From Phoronis australis (taxonomy: Eukaryota; Phoronida; Phoronidae): 64,000 bases of DNA. The notes under the pieces were generated by a model, which had not been told where the DNA came from, ran no database searches, and saw only the letters and a program-made list of their open reading frames with translations. The first letter of the stretch is position 1. Every line of letters begins with the position of its first letter. Both the position numbers and the translations under genes were made by a program. The DNA lies in NCBI GenBank assembly GCA_002633005.1, contig NMRA01000330.1:372001-436000 (forward strand), in the 5' to 3' direction. Below, piece by piece: positions 1-12,600 of this stretch.

Positions 1-285
1 CGTTAGTTTCACATACCTGACTATATCACGAAATGCCGTAAGCAACGGCTTACACTGGTATTTGATCCCATGTTTGTGACACAAGGACTTGACCAGAGGA
101 GCCACCTTGTACAGGTTGTGCCTGGGCATCGTAGGGAAGAGACTGCAGAGAAATCATTGTAATCAGATATAGCGTTGATTGGTAGTGGACATGCAAAGTT
201 AGTTTGGGGCTTGAAAGGGCACTTAGCCGTGTTGAGATTATGTAGGGCCTTATTGACAAGTCAGCGTATACCGACAAATACCAAA
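1..285. repeat. Near-identical copy of 1596-1880
   Basis: About 3 differences in 285 positions by eye, stopping exactly at the N gap. Includes the copied desaturase exon. Pattern fits allelic sequence placed twice. Confidence 0.85.
17..142 (-). CDS. Copy of the desaturase penultimate exon, beyond the gene's stop codon
   Basis: 126 nt encoding [20 protein letters not shown] and on to a DIV-type end, with acceptor CTGCAG and donor GTATGT. It repeats exon 1612-1737 with only silent differences noticed, inside a block (1-285) nearly identical to 1596-1880. Because it lies downstream of the terminal exon (563-623) and next to the N gap, it is either misplaced haplotype sequence or the visible exon of a tandem desaturase gene running out of the window. 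Confidence 0.7.
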
Positions 286-463
286 NNNNNNNNNNNNNNN
301 NNNNNNNNNNNNNNNNNNNNNNNNNNNNNNNNNNNNNNNNNNNNNNNNNNNNNNNNNNNNNNNNNNNNNNNNNNNNNNNNNNNNNNNNNNNNNNNNNNNN
401 NNNNNNNNNNNNNNNNNNNNNNNNNNNNNNNNNNNNNNNNNNNNNNNNNNNNNNNNNNNNNNN
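286..463. other. Assembly gap (178 N)
   Basis: Run of N between the copied penultimate desaturase exon and the desaturase 3' end. Any reading frame across it is meaningless. Confidence 0.99.
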
Positions 464-562
464 GCATGCTTAAAAGATACAAAAACAGTTTTGACAGCAG
501 TCGTGTAACTTTCCCCGTATTCATGAGTCCTTTCCTTGCAGATTAATAAGTCGTCTCTTCAT

Positions 563-623
563 TCAGTCTGAGTGGAATTCATTGTAGGCATGTTCCCACA
601 GCTGGCCAGAGTGCTCTAAAGAA
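563..623 (-). CDS. Desaturase terminal exon with stop codon
   Basis: Short exon missing from simple ORF scans. After the acceptor TTTACACAG it completes a Ser codon and encodes [19 protein letters not shown] followed by TGA. The S-L-x-x-S-G-x-L-W-x-x-A-Y pattern is the known C-terminus of animal front-end desaturases, which is what identifies it. No polyadenylation signal is visible before the N gap. Confidence 0.85.
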
Positions 624-3600
624 CTGTGTAAAATAAAACCAACAGAAATGTTAATTGTATGTAGACCTTGACCTTATAATACGATTTACATATTGTTACT
701 TCACAACTTTACAATTACGATAAATTTCTGCAATTAGTGATGTTGCTCTTGAAATATATAACGCCAGGCTTTACAGTTCATAAGGTTCATGCCTTGAAAT
801 AAACTAACTACTCTTACATTGTCTATCATTTTTGTCACCGAATTTTGGTGAACATCACCCAGCACACTACATACCTAGAAGCAGGGGTATATCCCTATCT
901 GAATAAGACTCCACAAAACCATTGTTGCTGAATACAACTAAAATTAGTTAACCCCAATACAGAAACAGTTCAGGGATTGATCAGACCCCATCACATGACC
1001 CGATTCACTTGATCGTGGATTTGACTATTACTGTTAAAATATCAATCATTTAGTACCTGGGGTCCATTTCATGAAAGTGACTTCAGATTTATGACAGAAA
1101 TTTGAGATTACCCTCACACTTTATTGTTCAAAAACAGTTTATAATAAAAACAAATAATTCTGAGACATGTCATGTTTTAGAAGTTAATTATCTCAGCAAT
1201 TAGAAGTTACATGACTCTCAGAGACTGCATCTTTGCTCAAGTGAGATTTAATTATTTTCAGACATAGTTGCGTGGAGCAGAAGTCCAAATTTGTCTTCAC
1301 TTTCCATGCAACGGACTCCTGTTGTCTAACTTCGTAACGGGAAAGTCACACAGTTGTCAAATAAATTGTTACAAAATTCCAATTTTTCAAAAACTAGTTA
1401 CCTTAAAAGTTTGACAAAATAACGTTTTTATGACTTTTACATCAATTAGCATAAACCAAGCTAGTGGTAGTCGACAGGTTTTTCAATGTTTTTGTTGGGA
1501 AATTTTGACAAAAGAAAAGCTCAATCGCGTGCTCAACAAATGATCTAACGACTATATACCACTTAACGTGCTACACTTCACTTACATGACCACTTCGTTA
1601 GTTTCACGTACCTGACTATATCACGAAATGCCGTCAGCAACGGCTTACACTGGTATTTGATCCCATGTTTGTGACACAAGGACTTGACCAGAGGAGCCAC
1701 CTTGTACAGGTTGTGCCTGGGCATCGTAGGGAAGAGACTGCAGAGAAATCATTGTAATCAGATATAGCGTTGATTGGTAGTGGACATGCAAAGTTAGTTT
1801 GGGGCTTGAAAGGGCACTTAGCCGTGTTGAGATTATGTAGGGCCTTATTGACAAGTCAGCGTATACCGACAAATACAAAACATCAACTTTCATTTATACT
1901 GTTTATATTTTCCGAAAATAGAAAACCTGAAGAATTCAATTTTAGACCCATACCAATCTGCCATTGTTTGAGGTCACGTGACCCAGTGTTTTCCGTAAAC
2001 TGAAGTAAAAAGAAACAACTAAAGGTACATTGAATGGCTCTTAGAAGCCAAAAGGCACTTGGCAGTGAACAATTCGAGCAGGTTAATTGGCAATTGCGGG
2101 ATGAAAAACCCTGAAGCTCAAACTACAAGATTAAAAAAATGAAGTGTTTTAAATGAGGGATGTTTTCATCTCTCATGGAGGTACAAAGAATGCAGCAGCG
2201 AGTGACACCTGGTGTCAAATCACAAGTGCATGGTTCGAGCATCATTTCATGTCACAATAAAAAGAAGGTATATAATCTAAACTTACTGGTGTTCTATTTG
2301 GAAGTTGAGGTGACCAGTAAACCAGTCGTTGAAGAAAGACTTATCTATGTCACATGTAGCAGTCATCTGAAACAAAACCACCAAATGGCCGTGTGATAAG
2401 ACAGTAGAAATGGAGATTAAATGAACATGACATGATGACAAAGTACGAGACACTGTACCGACAATATTGTTGTTTTAAACTGTGGGACATGGTACGCTAC
2501 TAATAAATTGACCTACACATGGATAGCGCATGATGTCATAAATGTAGTGAATTGTGGGTAGTTTTTGACAGTCACATTAATACTTTGCCACATCTGATAA
2601 ATCGTACGACGTCAATTAACTTTCCACACCTCTGTATACTGGAATGAACACCCATCAGTTTCAGCAAACCATAAGAATTATCAACGTGAGTTAGGGATAG
2701 TTACATAAGTGTCAAGTTGTAGAAGACTTACGGTTAGAAAATCAGCCACTTCTAAACACCTCATGTTGCTACACACTGTCAACTAATCTTGTATGTGTTC
2801 TATTCAAAAGGCACAACACCTATGAAATGCAGTTTTCTATGCATTTAACAGTAACAACCCTAACTGTAATTCACAGTCAAACTAATTACATCGTCTTTAG
2901 GTCATTCACCAAATTGTCCCTCACCTGAAGCTCCACCCAAGATTTATGGGAGTCATCGTGTTCTATCTCCATGGGGATGTGGTTCATCTGGGTTACCCAA
3001 GTGAACCAGTTACTCTCCAGGGTTCTAGAAAATGAACAATTCAGGCTGTAACTATTCTTGTTCACGAGACGTTAGTTATGGAAGAGGAGACAGTGATCTG
3101 TTTACTGTTGTGTGTTTTTAACTATGGCTATACAGTGCATCTCAATACCTTTGGTTTCATTTTTTTAAACATTTTTAAAAATTCAACGCAAGAAATTCTA
3201 TTCATCAAAAAAACTTGAGTTTGAAAAAATTGAAGGCATGCAATTGTTTTTTTAGATATATCGTCATTTTTGAGGAAGATCCTAATAACTTCCAGATGTG
3301 AAATGCTCACAGGAAACTTTCAAACTCTGTTCGTTTCTCACTAAATCATGCCTTAGCAATTTTAGCCCAAGAATTTGGCTGTCAAAAATGAAGTTCCAAA
3401 TGTTGTCTGCAGACAACCATTAACTATTATAACATTCATGTCCATACGGTCACACTTTGTGCATACTTTTATGCATATGACATATAACATTTATCAAAAC
3501 CATAAAAATGGATGATTTGGCGAGATCTGGTGAGGCTTGTCGCATCCAAGACACAAAACAGTTCATGCTAGAAGAAATTTGCAAATAATAATTAATTAGT

Positions 3601-6600
3601 AAAATTCATTTTTAGTTGCTGAACTTTCAAAATTTAGAGAAGTGGTGATGAGTCAACCCGCTCCGTACCAGTGAGACATTTCCCTCACAAGAACAGAAAG
3701 TGATCACGGTAATGCACAAGTTGGGAACACGAGACAGATCACAGACAGTGCCCTCTTGTGATCAAATTGGGGAAAGATAGGCAAGACATAATTATAATGA
3801 TAATGAATATACACGCAAGATGTAAATTTCTATCAGCATATTGTATGACTTTGTCTTGTACCAACATACTTATTAGTTTGCAATGACTGCTAATCGCTAA
3901 TAACACAAGAGCCTCGCTGTCATCCAATTTCAATTTGCTGAAAACTAGAATGGAAACCGGTAAAAAAATCCTTTACTTACAGCGGGGCTTATTTATAGAA
4001 CCCCTCCACTTCAATGCCAAATCTGCATTATCATAGATTACGTTTTTAAAAATTATCAGAAGTAACTTCAATTAGACGTGTCCTGTGTAGCAAATATCAT
4101 GCCTTCAATATCGTCAGACCAACCTGTTCATTTTATTCATCTAACAGTATGTACATGATGTCTTGTACTTTAATTTATTCACTACTATTTATGATTTATC
4201 AAGTAATTATTTTTATTTAATCATGTTGTCTTTATACTTTTAGTATATTTTATTCCTTTTATTTATTATTTAATTTGTTTATCATTTATTTCGTTTCATC
4301 AGTCTTTCCATGTCAATTTCATATTCATCATTATCCTTTAAGTCTTGTCTTTCATTTTTGTTAGTATGTTTGTATGTTTTACTGTCTTTTATGTTTTTAT
4401 TGAGGGGATGAGGGTTCTCGTGGAAAGCAGTGAAAACTGATGGGGTTACCCTCATTGTAAATATCACAATAAGTAAATAAATAAACAGGTAAAACAATAC
4501 ACACTCATTGGTAATAGCTTACATAGGAAATGTCGAAAAAGAGTCCGCATTCATTGTCCAATCAGAAACTCTACCGCAACCTCGCACTCTATTTTAAAGT
4601 GATGATTCCAGGCATTTATAATAGCTTCTCAATTACCAACTCACAAAATATTTCTGAAGCAAACGCAAACCAATTTTCAATAAAGTGACGTTCAATCTGA
4701 TAGTGACGCCAACTATATTGTTAGTGTCTCACTCGAATGTCTCACATAAAGTGAGACATCCAAGTCCCATCTGAAAATGTTACCTGACGAGGATAAAGAA
4801 ATAGAAGATAGTCCATCCAACACCTATCAGAGGGGTATACAGGTAGAAAAGTTTGATGTAGCATGTCATCTGGATAGCCATTTCAAACCAGAGTCCTCGG
4901 ACGAAGCAGTGGCGGAACGTCATGTATTGAAAATAGATTGGAAACAGAAGCGGTGGGCCGACTGGAAGAGAATGAACATGTGATTGAGAACACTGACATG
5001 TCTTGGTAGTGATTAGCACCATACTTGCACAAAACATTTTTCTTCAGATCAATTGAAAACAAAGCAATGGTACAAAACTCTTTATGCCACAATATTAGCA
5101 AAATTTCAAACATCTCACAAATGATTTAACTTGATTTGACTTTCTTCTCATTGGCTTAATATTTTCGTCTAAACTTTGAAAAAATGGGACTCTCGTCGAT
5201 ACGTTTTTGATAAATTTAAGAAAACAACAACAGTTTTGAGACTTGACATGTTTCGGTGTCATTTATTCAACACCATCCTCAGAAGTGATAATAAACTGGC
5301 CACCTAGCTAGGTCCAGCAACAAGTAATGAAGCACAGATAGTCAGTTACAGGGAGTGACAATGAACTAGACCAACAATGACAACCTGTGGTGTGTCAGTT
5401 GCCTGTTGAGATTGGGCTTGCACCAACTGATGTGTAAAGCCTTAGGAATTTTAAGCTCCTTTGTTGTTACAGCCTTGTCTATTATTACAAAGTCATTGAA
5501 AGAGCACTACTGATAACAATGATTGGAGCTCTGAAGGTGAATATTTACATGTGAATTTCTGTCAGAATTTAGATGTTCCTTGGTCCTGCAACCAGAACCA
5601 CACATTTCTGCAATATGATCTTCCAAAGTCGGTGCCACATGAGAGTGATTTTTAAGGCAATTTCTATACTTACTGGCAAACCAATATCTGTGTTGAATAT
5701 TGAACGGCATACTGGACTTTCTCTCCTTGGCAACTTCTTTAGGCATAGTGTCCCCAACTACAAATAACTTGTCCAGGCGGATATCAGGGTCTTTTCCAAT
5801 CTATACACAAAAAGCAAGACGTACCAACTTTCATACTTTACATGGGTCGTGTATACAAATCATACGCAGTAGAAGGTAAAAATAAAATTAAATTTGAAAA
5901 ACCAACAGAAGTATAATCATGTGAGAAAGGCCACAGATACAGTAACTCAAAAAGTCAAGGAATTGGTTCCATTATGGCCTAAAATTAATACTTCAAAAAA
6001 GCGGCGATAAACCTGCATTCCATCAAATCAATAACTTTTGATATTGGCCACTACTCGCTTAAAAAGTAATCTCAAAATTGTTTCTAAAGCAGACGAGAAG
6101 TGGAATTTGGGCTTTGAAAAAAATGTCAAAGCGTTGTTGTTGAGACCATGCTCAATGCATAACATGGCGGAGCGAGATAAGCCAACTTGTAGAGCCCAGC
6201 GCGATAAGCCAACTTGTAGAGCTTGGCACAAGCAATGACGACCAGCCAGTCCCTTCCAAGCCCAGAATACACATCTTAATTTGACCATGAAGACATTGGA
6301 GACCTCTTTTACAACAATAATGTGGGATAAATTAGTAGTTGCAATGGAAGGCAGGTACACAGCAAATATAGTTTTCAGTTTCTGACTAGAGCTAATACTG
6401 ATGACCAAGACTTACCACGTTGGGTTTAGAGTGATGCTGATAATGCATGTGGTTCCACCAGTGGCAAGAGGCTCCCTAATTTAGGGAAAATGAAACAATA
6501 CGCCATTATAAGCAAGGGTCAAGGGTCATAAAATACAAATTACACAAAATTTATCTTAACTGCTTAGTACCTTAAAGACTTAATGGACAATAATTAATTA

Positions 6601-9600
6601 AAAAGGAACTGGTTTCATACTTGAAATGGAAATAATTATGTTTTGTAGAATAACAATTAGAAACGGCATTACATTGAATTAACTTAATAGAAGGTTCTTG
6701 GTGAGAAAGCAAATTCCACGCTATGGAATTCCGTTCTACTGTCCAGTCCCTCTCTGCGACAGTGTCCAGGTTTCTGTCTTGGATATAAATTTGTTGGGAC
6801 ACTTCACACCCCATATGTTTACCTTGTATAATAGAACCATGAGACACAACACTATCACCCAGACAGAGGTTGCATAACTCTGGCCTCCAGAGATAACCGG
6901 GCTATGGATAACAGACCAGTCTGGCCTCAAACTGACCAGTTAAAGTTCTCACCTTGATGAATCCCATGAGGAACAAGTGGACAAAGTGGTCAAGCTTGGA
7001 TTTCTTGAACACCGACAGATGACCAAAGTCATGTTGCAACCAGCCAGCCTGAGTCTGTGGGCAAAGAAGAGAATGAAGGAACTGTGGAGTAACAATGAAA
7101 TTATCTGAATTCTTTTAACAACTTATACTGCCCATTTCTTAGGACAAAATTCATTCCTAAACTGCTTTTTTGGTTCGTGAGTATAAGTGGAACTCATTTG
7201 TCTACCTAGTATTATTTTAGCTGACCACCAGATGTCACCAGTGTTGTTTAGGTACTAGTGTATATTCATTTGTTAGTTTTCATGTGAAGGTAGTGGAGTA
7301 AAGATGGCCATTCTCTCACACTCCAGTTTCTTCTGACATCAATCGCCGTACATCCATTCCACATTACTTTTGATTTGATTTGTTAATATTTTGAGAGATT
7401 CCTAATTATATGTCACAACATGACTCAATGGAGTTCATTGATCAGTGGAGCAGGAAAAGCTGTCATATTAACTTCAGGATGTGTCACACAATACGAAGCA
7501 CGCACTTCCTTGGCAAAGAACAGACTCAAAAATGCAAGGGACAGGCAAGGAATGAGACGCACAGAGTTGTACAGAGGTCGGGCCATTGTTAAATTTTACG
7601 ATAACAGACATCATGGCTGAATATGCCACCGTTGTGTCACGTGTCATGTGCAAACATTTTGTTAACTTTGTCATCACAGTATTAAAGATATAGAACATTA
7701 AATTTTGCGGCAACAACAAATCCAAATTTTGAAAACGCATGGTTCCACCCTCATGCACTTCGGACGGTCGCCATGTCCACTTCAAAACCTCACATTCACT
7801 GTAAGTTTTTATGGTTCTCTTATAATCCAACAATATTTTTGAATTTTGACAAAAATTAGTCATCATCTTCAAAATATTTTGTATGTTATTTTCTAACAAA
7901 CGGATGGCTGCCCTCATCAGAGCAGTCTAAGTAATCACTCGGGAACATTACCTGAGTCGTGGCGTACAGCACCGCAGAAGCAATGAATGGTATCCAACCA
8001 GTGCCGAAATACACCATAGTGAAATAAGTAAGGACTTCTAGGACGATCACTTGGAGTATAAACATGGTGTAGAAAAAATAACTGGATTTAAACAAGCCCT
8101 GAAAAAGAAATGTTCAACATGACTTAAACAAAGGGGGAAATAGGCTGATATTACTATGTATTTATTATCAAATGAACAATATACTAAATTATTATAAAAA
8201 AATCTTTGGAATTAGCCACAACTGATTAGTTATTAATTAAGTTCCAGTATTGTATTCTCCATCAAACGTAATGCTTTACACTGTGTTGCAATACACAAGC
8301 GTGACATCACAACTTTCATAGTGGAACGTAATTAAATAACTTTATCCTTGAGCTTCCAACAAGAGCAATGCAAAGTGTTGAAATACCCCCACAGCTGTAT
8401 ACACGGTGTGCTTGTGGGAGTTATAATTAGTTTCNTTGTGTCACTGAATATTCATTTGTTAGTTTTCATGTGAAGGTAGTGGAGTAAAGATGGCCATTCT
8501 CTCACACTCCAGTTTCTTCTGGCATCAATCGCCCTACATCCATTCCACATTACTTTTGATTTGATTTTTAATATTTGGAGAGATTCCTAATTATATGTCA
8601 TAACATGACTTAATGGAGTGATCATTGATCAGTGGAGCAGGAAAAGCTATCATATTAACTTCAGGATGTGTCCCACAATAAGAAGCTCGCACTTCCTTGG
8701 CAAAGAACAGACTCAAAAATGCAAAGGACAGGCAAGGAATGAGACGCACAGGGTTGTACAGAGGTCAGGCCATTGTTAAATTTTACAATAACAGACATCA
8801 TGGCTGAATATGCCACCGTTGTGTCACGTGTCATGTGCAAACATTTTGTTAACTTTGTCATCACAGTATTAAAGATATAGAACATTAAATTTTGCGGCAA
8901 CAACAAATAAAAATTTTGAAAATGCATGGTTCCACCCTCATGCACTTCGGACGGTCGCCATGTCCACTTCAAAACCTCACATTCACTGTAAGTTTTTATG
9001 GTTCTCTTATAATCCAACAATAGCGCAACTTTCACAACTGCGTCCTTCTCACTTCCCATTTGCCCTTTTCAGATGTTAGGTCCATTCTCTCAATTGGCAG
9101 TGCGAGCTTCATAAGGTCTGAACTTGATTTAATTCAGTTGAAAACTCGCTCTTTCAGGTTCACCTAATTAGCACTCCTAAACATTTCAAATATAGCTTTC
9201 AAAAAATTTTGACAAAGAGATAGCCATGAAATTTCTTAGCATATATTTCCATCTATTTTTCAATGTTCATGATTTTGCCAATAACCTCAACAAAGCAAGA
9301 TGAATTTTGACAAAAATTAGTCATCATTTTTAAAATATATTGTATGTTATTTTCTATCAAACGGATCGATGGCTGCCCTCATCAGAGCAGTCTAAGTAAT
9401 CACTCGGGAACATTACCTGAGTCGTAGCGTACAGCACCGCAGAAGCAATGAATGGTATCCAACCAGTGCCGAAATACACCATAGTGAAATAAGTAAGGAC
9501 TTCTAGGACGATCACTTGGAGTATAAACATGGTGTAGAAAAAATAACTGGATTTAAACAAGCCCTGAAAAAGAAATGTTCAACATGACTTAAACAAAGGG

Positions 9601-12600
9601 GGAAATAGGCTGATATTACTATGTATTTATTATCAAATGAACAATATACTAAATTATTATAAAAAAATCTTTGGAATTAGCCACAACTGATTAGTTATTA
9701 ATTAAGTTCCAGTATTGTATTCTCCATCAAACGTAATGCTTTACACTGTGTTGCAATACACAAGCGTGACATCACAACTTTCATAGTGGAACGTAATTAA
9801 ATAACTTTATCCTTGAGCTTCCAACAAGAGCAATGCAAAGTGTTGAAATACCCCCACAGCTGTATACACGGTGTGCTTGTGGGAGTTATAATTAGTTTCG
9901 TGTAACATAATCGCACTAATCATGACGGTGTTTTTCCATTCAGTGACTTTACAAGAAGTAGAGAATTGTGAGTGCGTAATAACATTTAGCTCCTTTGTTA
10001 ACTGCCAAGCACAGTCTTTTGTCTGGCATGGCAACAGGCAGGACAATTACGGTATCTAGCAGACCACGTACTAGGAACACAGTCAAACCCAGAGTGTATT
10101 GGTAGATTTGGAAAGAATAGATTGTCGTAACTTCGGTTGTAGTTGGGCGATTTTGGCAATTCAAAAACTAAACAGTCATGATCACCATTTGACGAGGATT
10201 TCCGAAATGCTATCGGTTTATGTTCAAATTTGTTATAACTTAACTTTTTTTAGCAGCACAGCCCAGTCAGTCTAGATATGATCTTACTGGAGATTAGAGC
10301 AATTATCGAACAAAAGAGAGTTGGCCCTCCAAGCATGAATGCCAGAATGGAGTTAATCAGTCATGTAAGATATTGGCTACAGTTGGGGTGTTCTTCCCAA
10401 CTCGTTGCTGGGCTATAGAATCGAACAAGTTGGGAGCAACGGGAAAACGCCATAATGTATAAGTTACACTTTAATATATGAAACCTGAAAATAAAATATT
10501 GCTGCCACATCCAAGGCGATCAACTCTTTGTCAAGGTCCATCATAAATCTTCCTGGTCATATTCTATTTGACAATAATCCATGGACAAAAATGTCTTGCT
10601 AAAAACTAATAGGCCATTCAAAAACCGTCTTACAATGACATATCCAGTGAATATAACTCTCCGCCAACTTTTTTAAAAATCTGTTGATCCTCTGATAATA
10701 TTCAATGGATAGTGAATAGTCTTGTCAAAAACAAAAATAGCCCACAGGGGTATTACTGTAGTCCGGCCTGTCTGAAAATCGACAAGCATCAGCACACACC
10801 AGCCATAAACCATTGTGTAAAGTAGTGTCAAAATCTGTTAAGCCACATAGACAGAAAAGCAATATCTTAGTACTAAAATGGCCAACAGGAAGTGCTTTGG
10901 TACTCAACTTGATCTGTTCAAAAATCAACAGATCTTGGCACATCCCCACCACAAACCATTGCCTCAAGCTTCAACAAAACCCATTCAGCATTTCTGGCAG
11001 AAATCAATTAAGAAACAGTACCTCGTCAATAAAAACAAAAAATAACCGACAGGGGTTGTTACAGTGATCGAATCTGTCCAACAACGATCTCGTGCAGACG
11101 CCTAGCCGCCATACTGAGACAATTGTGATGAGCCCTACCAAAATCTGGCTAAACCCCTTATGACAATAATCAATGCACAAATTTCTTGTCGAAAAGTAGA
11201 ATATCCAACTGGGGGTACTTTGATTGTCAAATTCGTTCGAAAATCAGATGGTGTCGGTACATCTATGTCATTGATCCTAGAGTCAAACTTCATCAAAATC
11301 TAAAAAGCCAAAAGCACACCAGGAGGTGTTAGGATAGTCAAATCCATTTGAAAATTAATTGGTGCCTGCACACCACTGCTACAGAACTGTGCAACAAACT
11401 TTGACATAATTTCTTTCGACCATTTTTGACATAATCAACGGACTTAGTAAAGATGAAGACAGATGGGCGACAAACAGTTAGCGACCATAAAATGTCAGTG
11501 TTTTGTGAGCGCATAACGCTAACTTAAAAGTCTATTAAAGAAAAATAAAACAATAGCTTTGTTCTTTATAATTTCTACAAACTTTACAAAATGGAAAAAC
11601 ATTCACCATCTGACGCGCAGTGTTTGTCAGTTCTTCAAAGTCCTTGGCGATCTCTGACCTCTTGACCTCTGACGGCAACAACTTTCCAACATGGAGGGGC
11701 TTCAGATACTTCTTCACCGCGTTGAAGTCATTGTGAAAGGACTTGAATGCTTCCTGTAAAATTCATAATGGCCCATCAATGAGAGGCATGTCTCTCGAAC
11801 ATCTGTTGTCTTTCTGTGTTCGGACAACAGCAAAATTCCAAGACTGACCTGCATACCAACATTAATAGGATCTAAATTTACCTTGCGCAAATGAAACATA
11901 CGAGACACGTCCCTTTCCAAGGTACCAGTTTGTCCATAGACAAGTACATGAACCAGCATGAACCAACATGACTACAAAACCGAACACTTTTCATGGAACA
12001 GATCAAAGCAATTACCACATTAACAATGACTCCACCTTTTTGGTGGTTTGAAATACTTAGGATATAATGTCTGCAAGTCAAAATGCACCATGTAGCTAGC
12101 CAGTAATACAAAATTGAGCACAAATGACATTCTGTTTCCTCAGGCATTCAGGACATGTTTTAAATTAAGTTTGTCACATGATCCGAGTAGCAATGGTTCC
12201 AAACAAGGGGTATCCCATTTCTGTGGAAGTTCAAGACTCACAAAACTAGAACTTGAAAGCCGAGATAGACAGGCAATGCATCTTAATATGCAACGCATCT
12301 TGACATGCAATGCATCTCGATATGCAATGCAACACGCAATACAGCTTACCATGCAATGTATCTTAACATTCCATTCAATTCTTGGTCCCACTCCTGGTAG
12401 CATTGATCCAGAAACAATTCACACTTTAAAAAACTATTTTCATGGTACTGTCTATACCAACTTAACATTTCGGGGTAGGAGGGAGTAACTAGTCTGGTTT
12501 AGAATGTTTCAAACTGTCGTAAATCATCAGTATCCTTCACACACAATAGACCTTTTAAAATTGTCATATAGTTCAGTGAAAGCAGTTCTTTGTGAATCCT

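Noticed and set aside
1645-1893. 82-residue minus-strand frame over the desaturase penultimate exon
   Set aside because: Wrong frame; the spliced frame gives the conserved [10 protein letters not shown] block following QIEH.
12114-12488. Overlapping 124- and 87-residue frames on both strands
   Set aside because: Created by the 20-bp degenerate repeat; no protein features.
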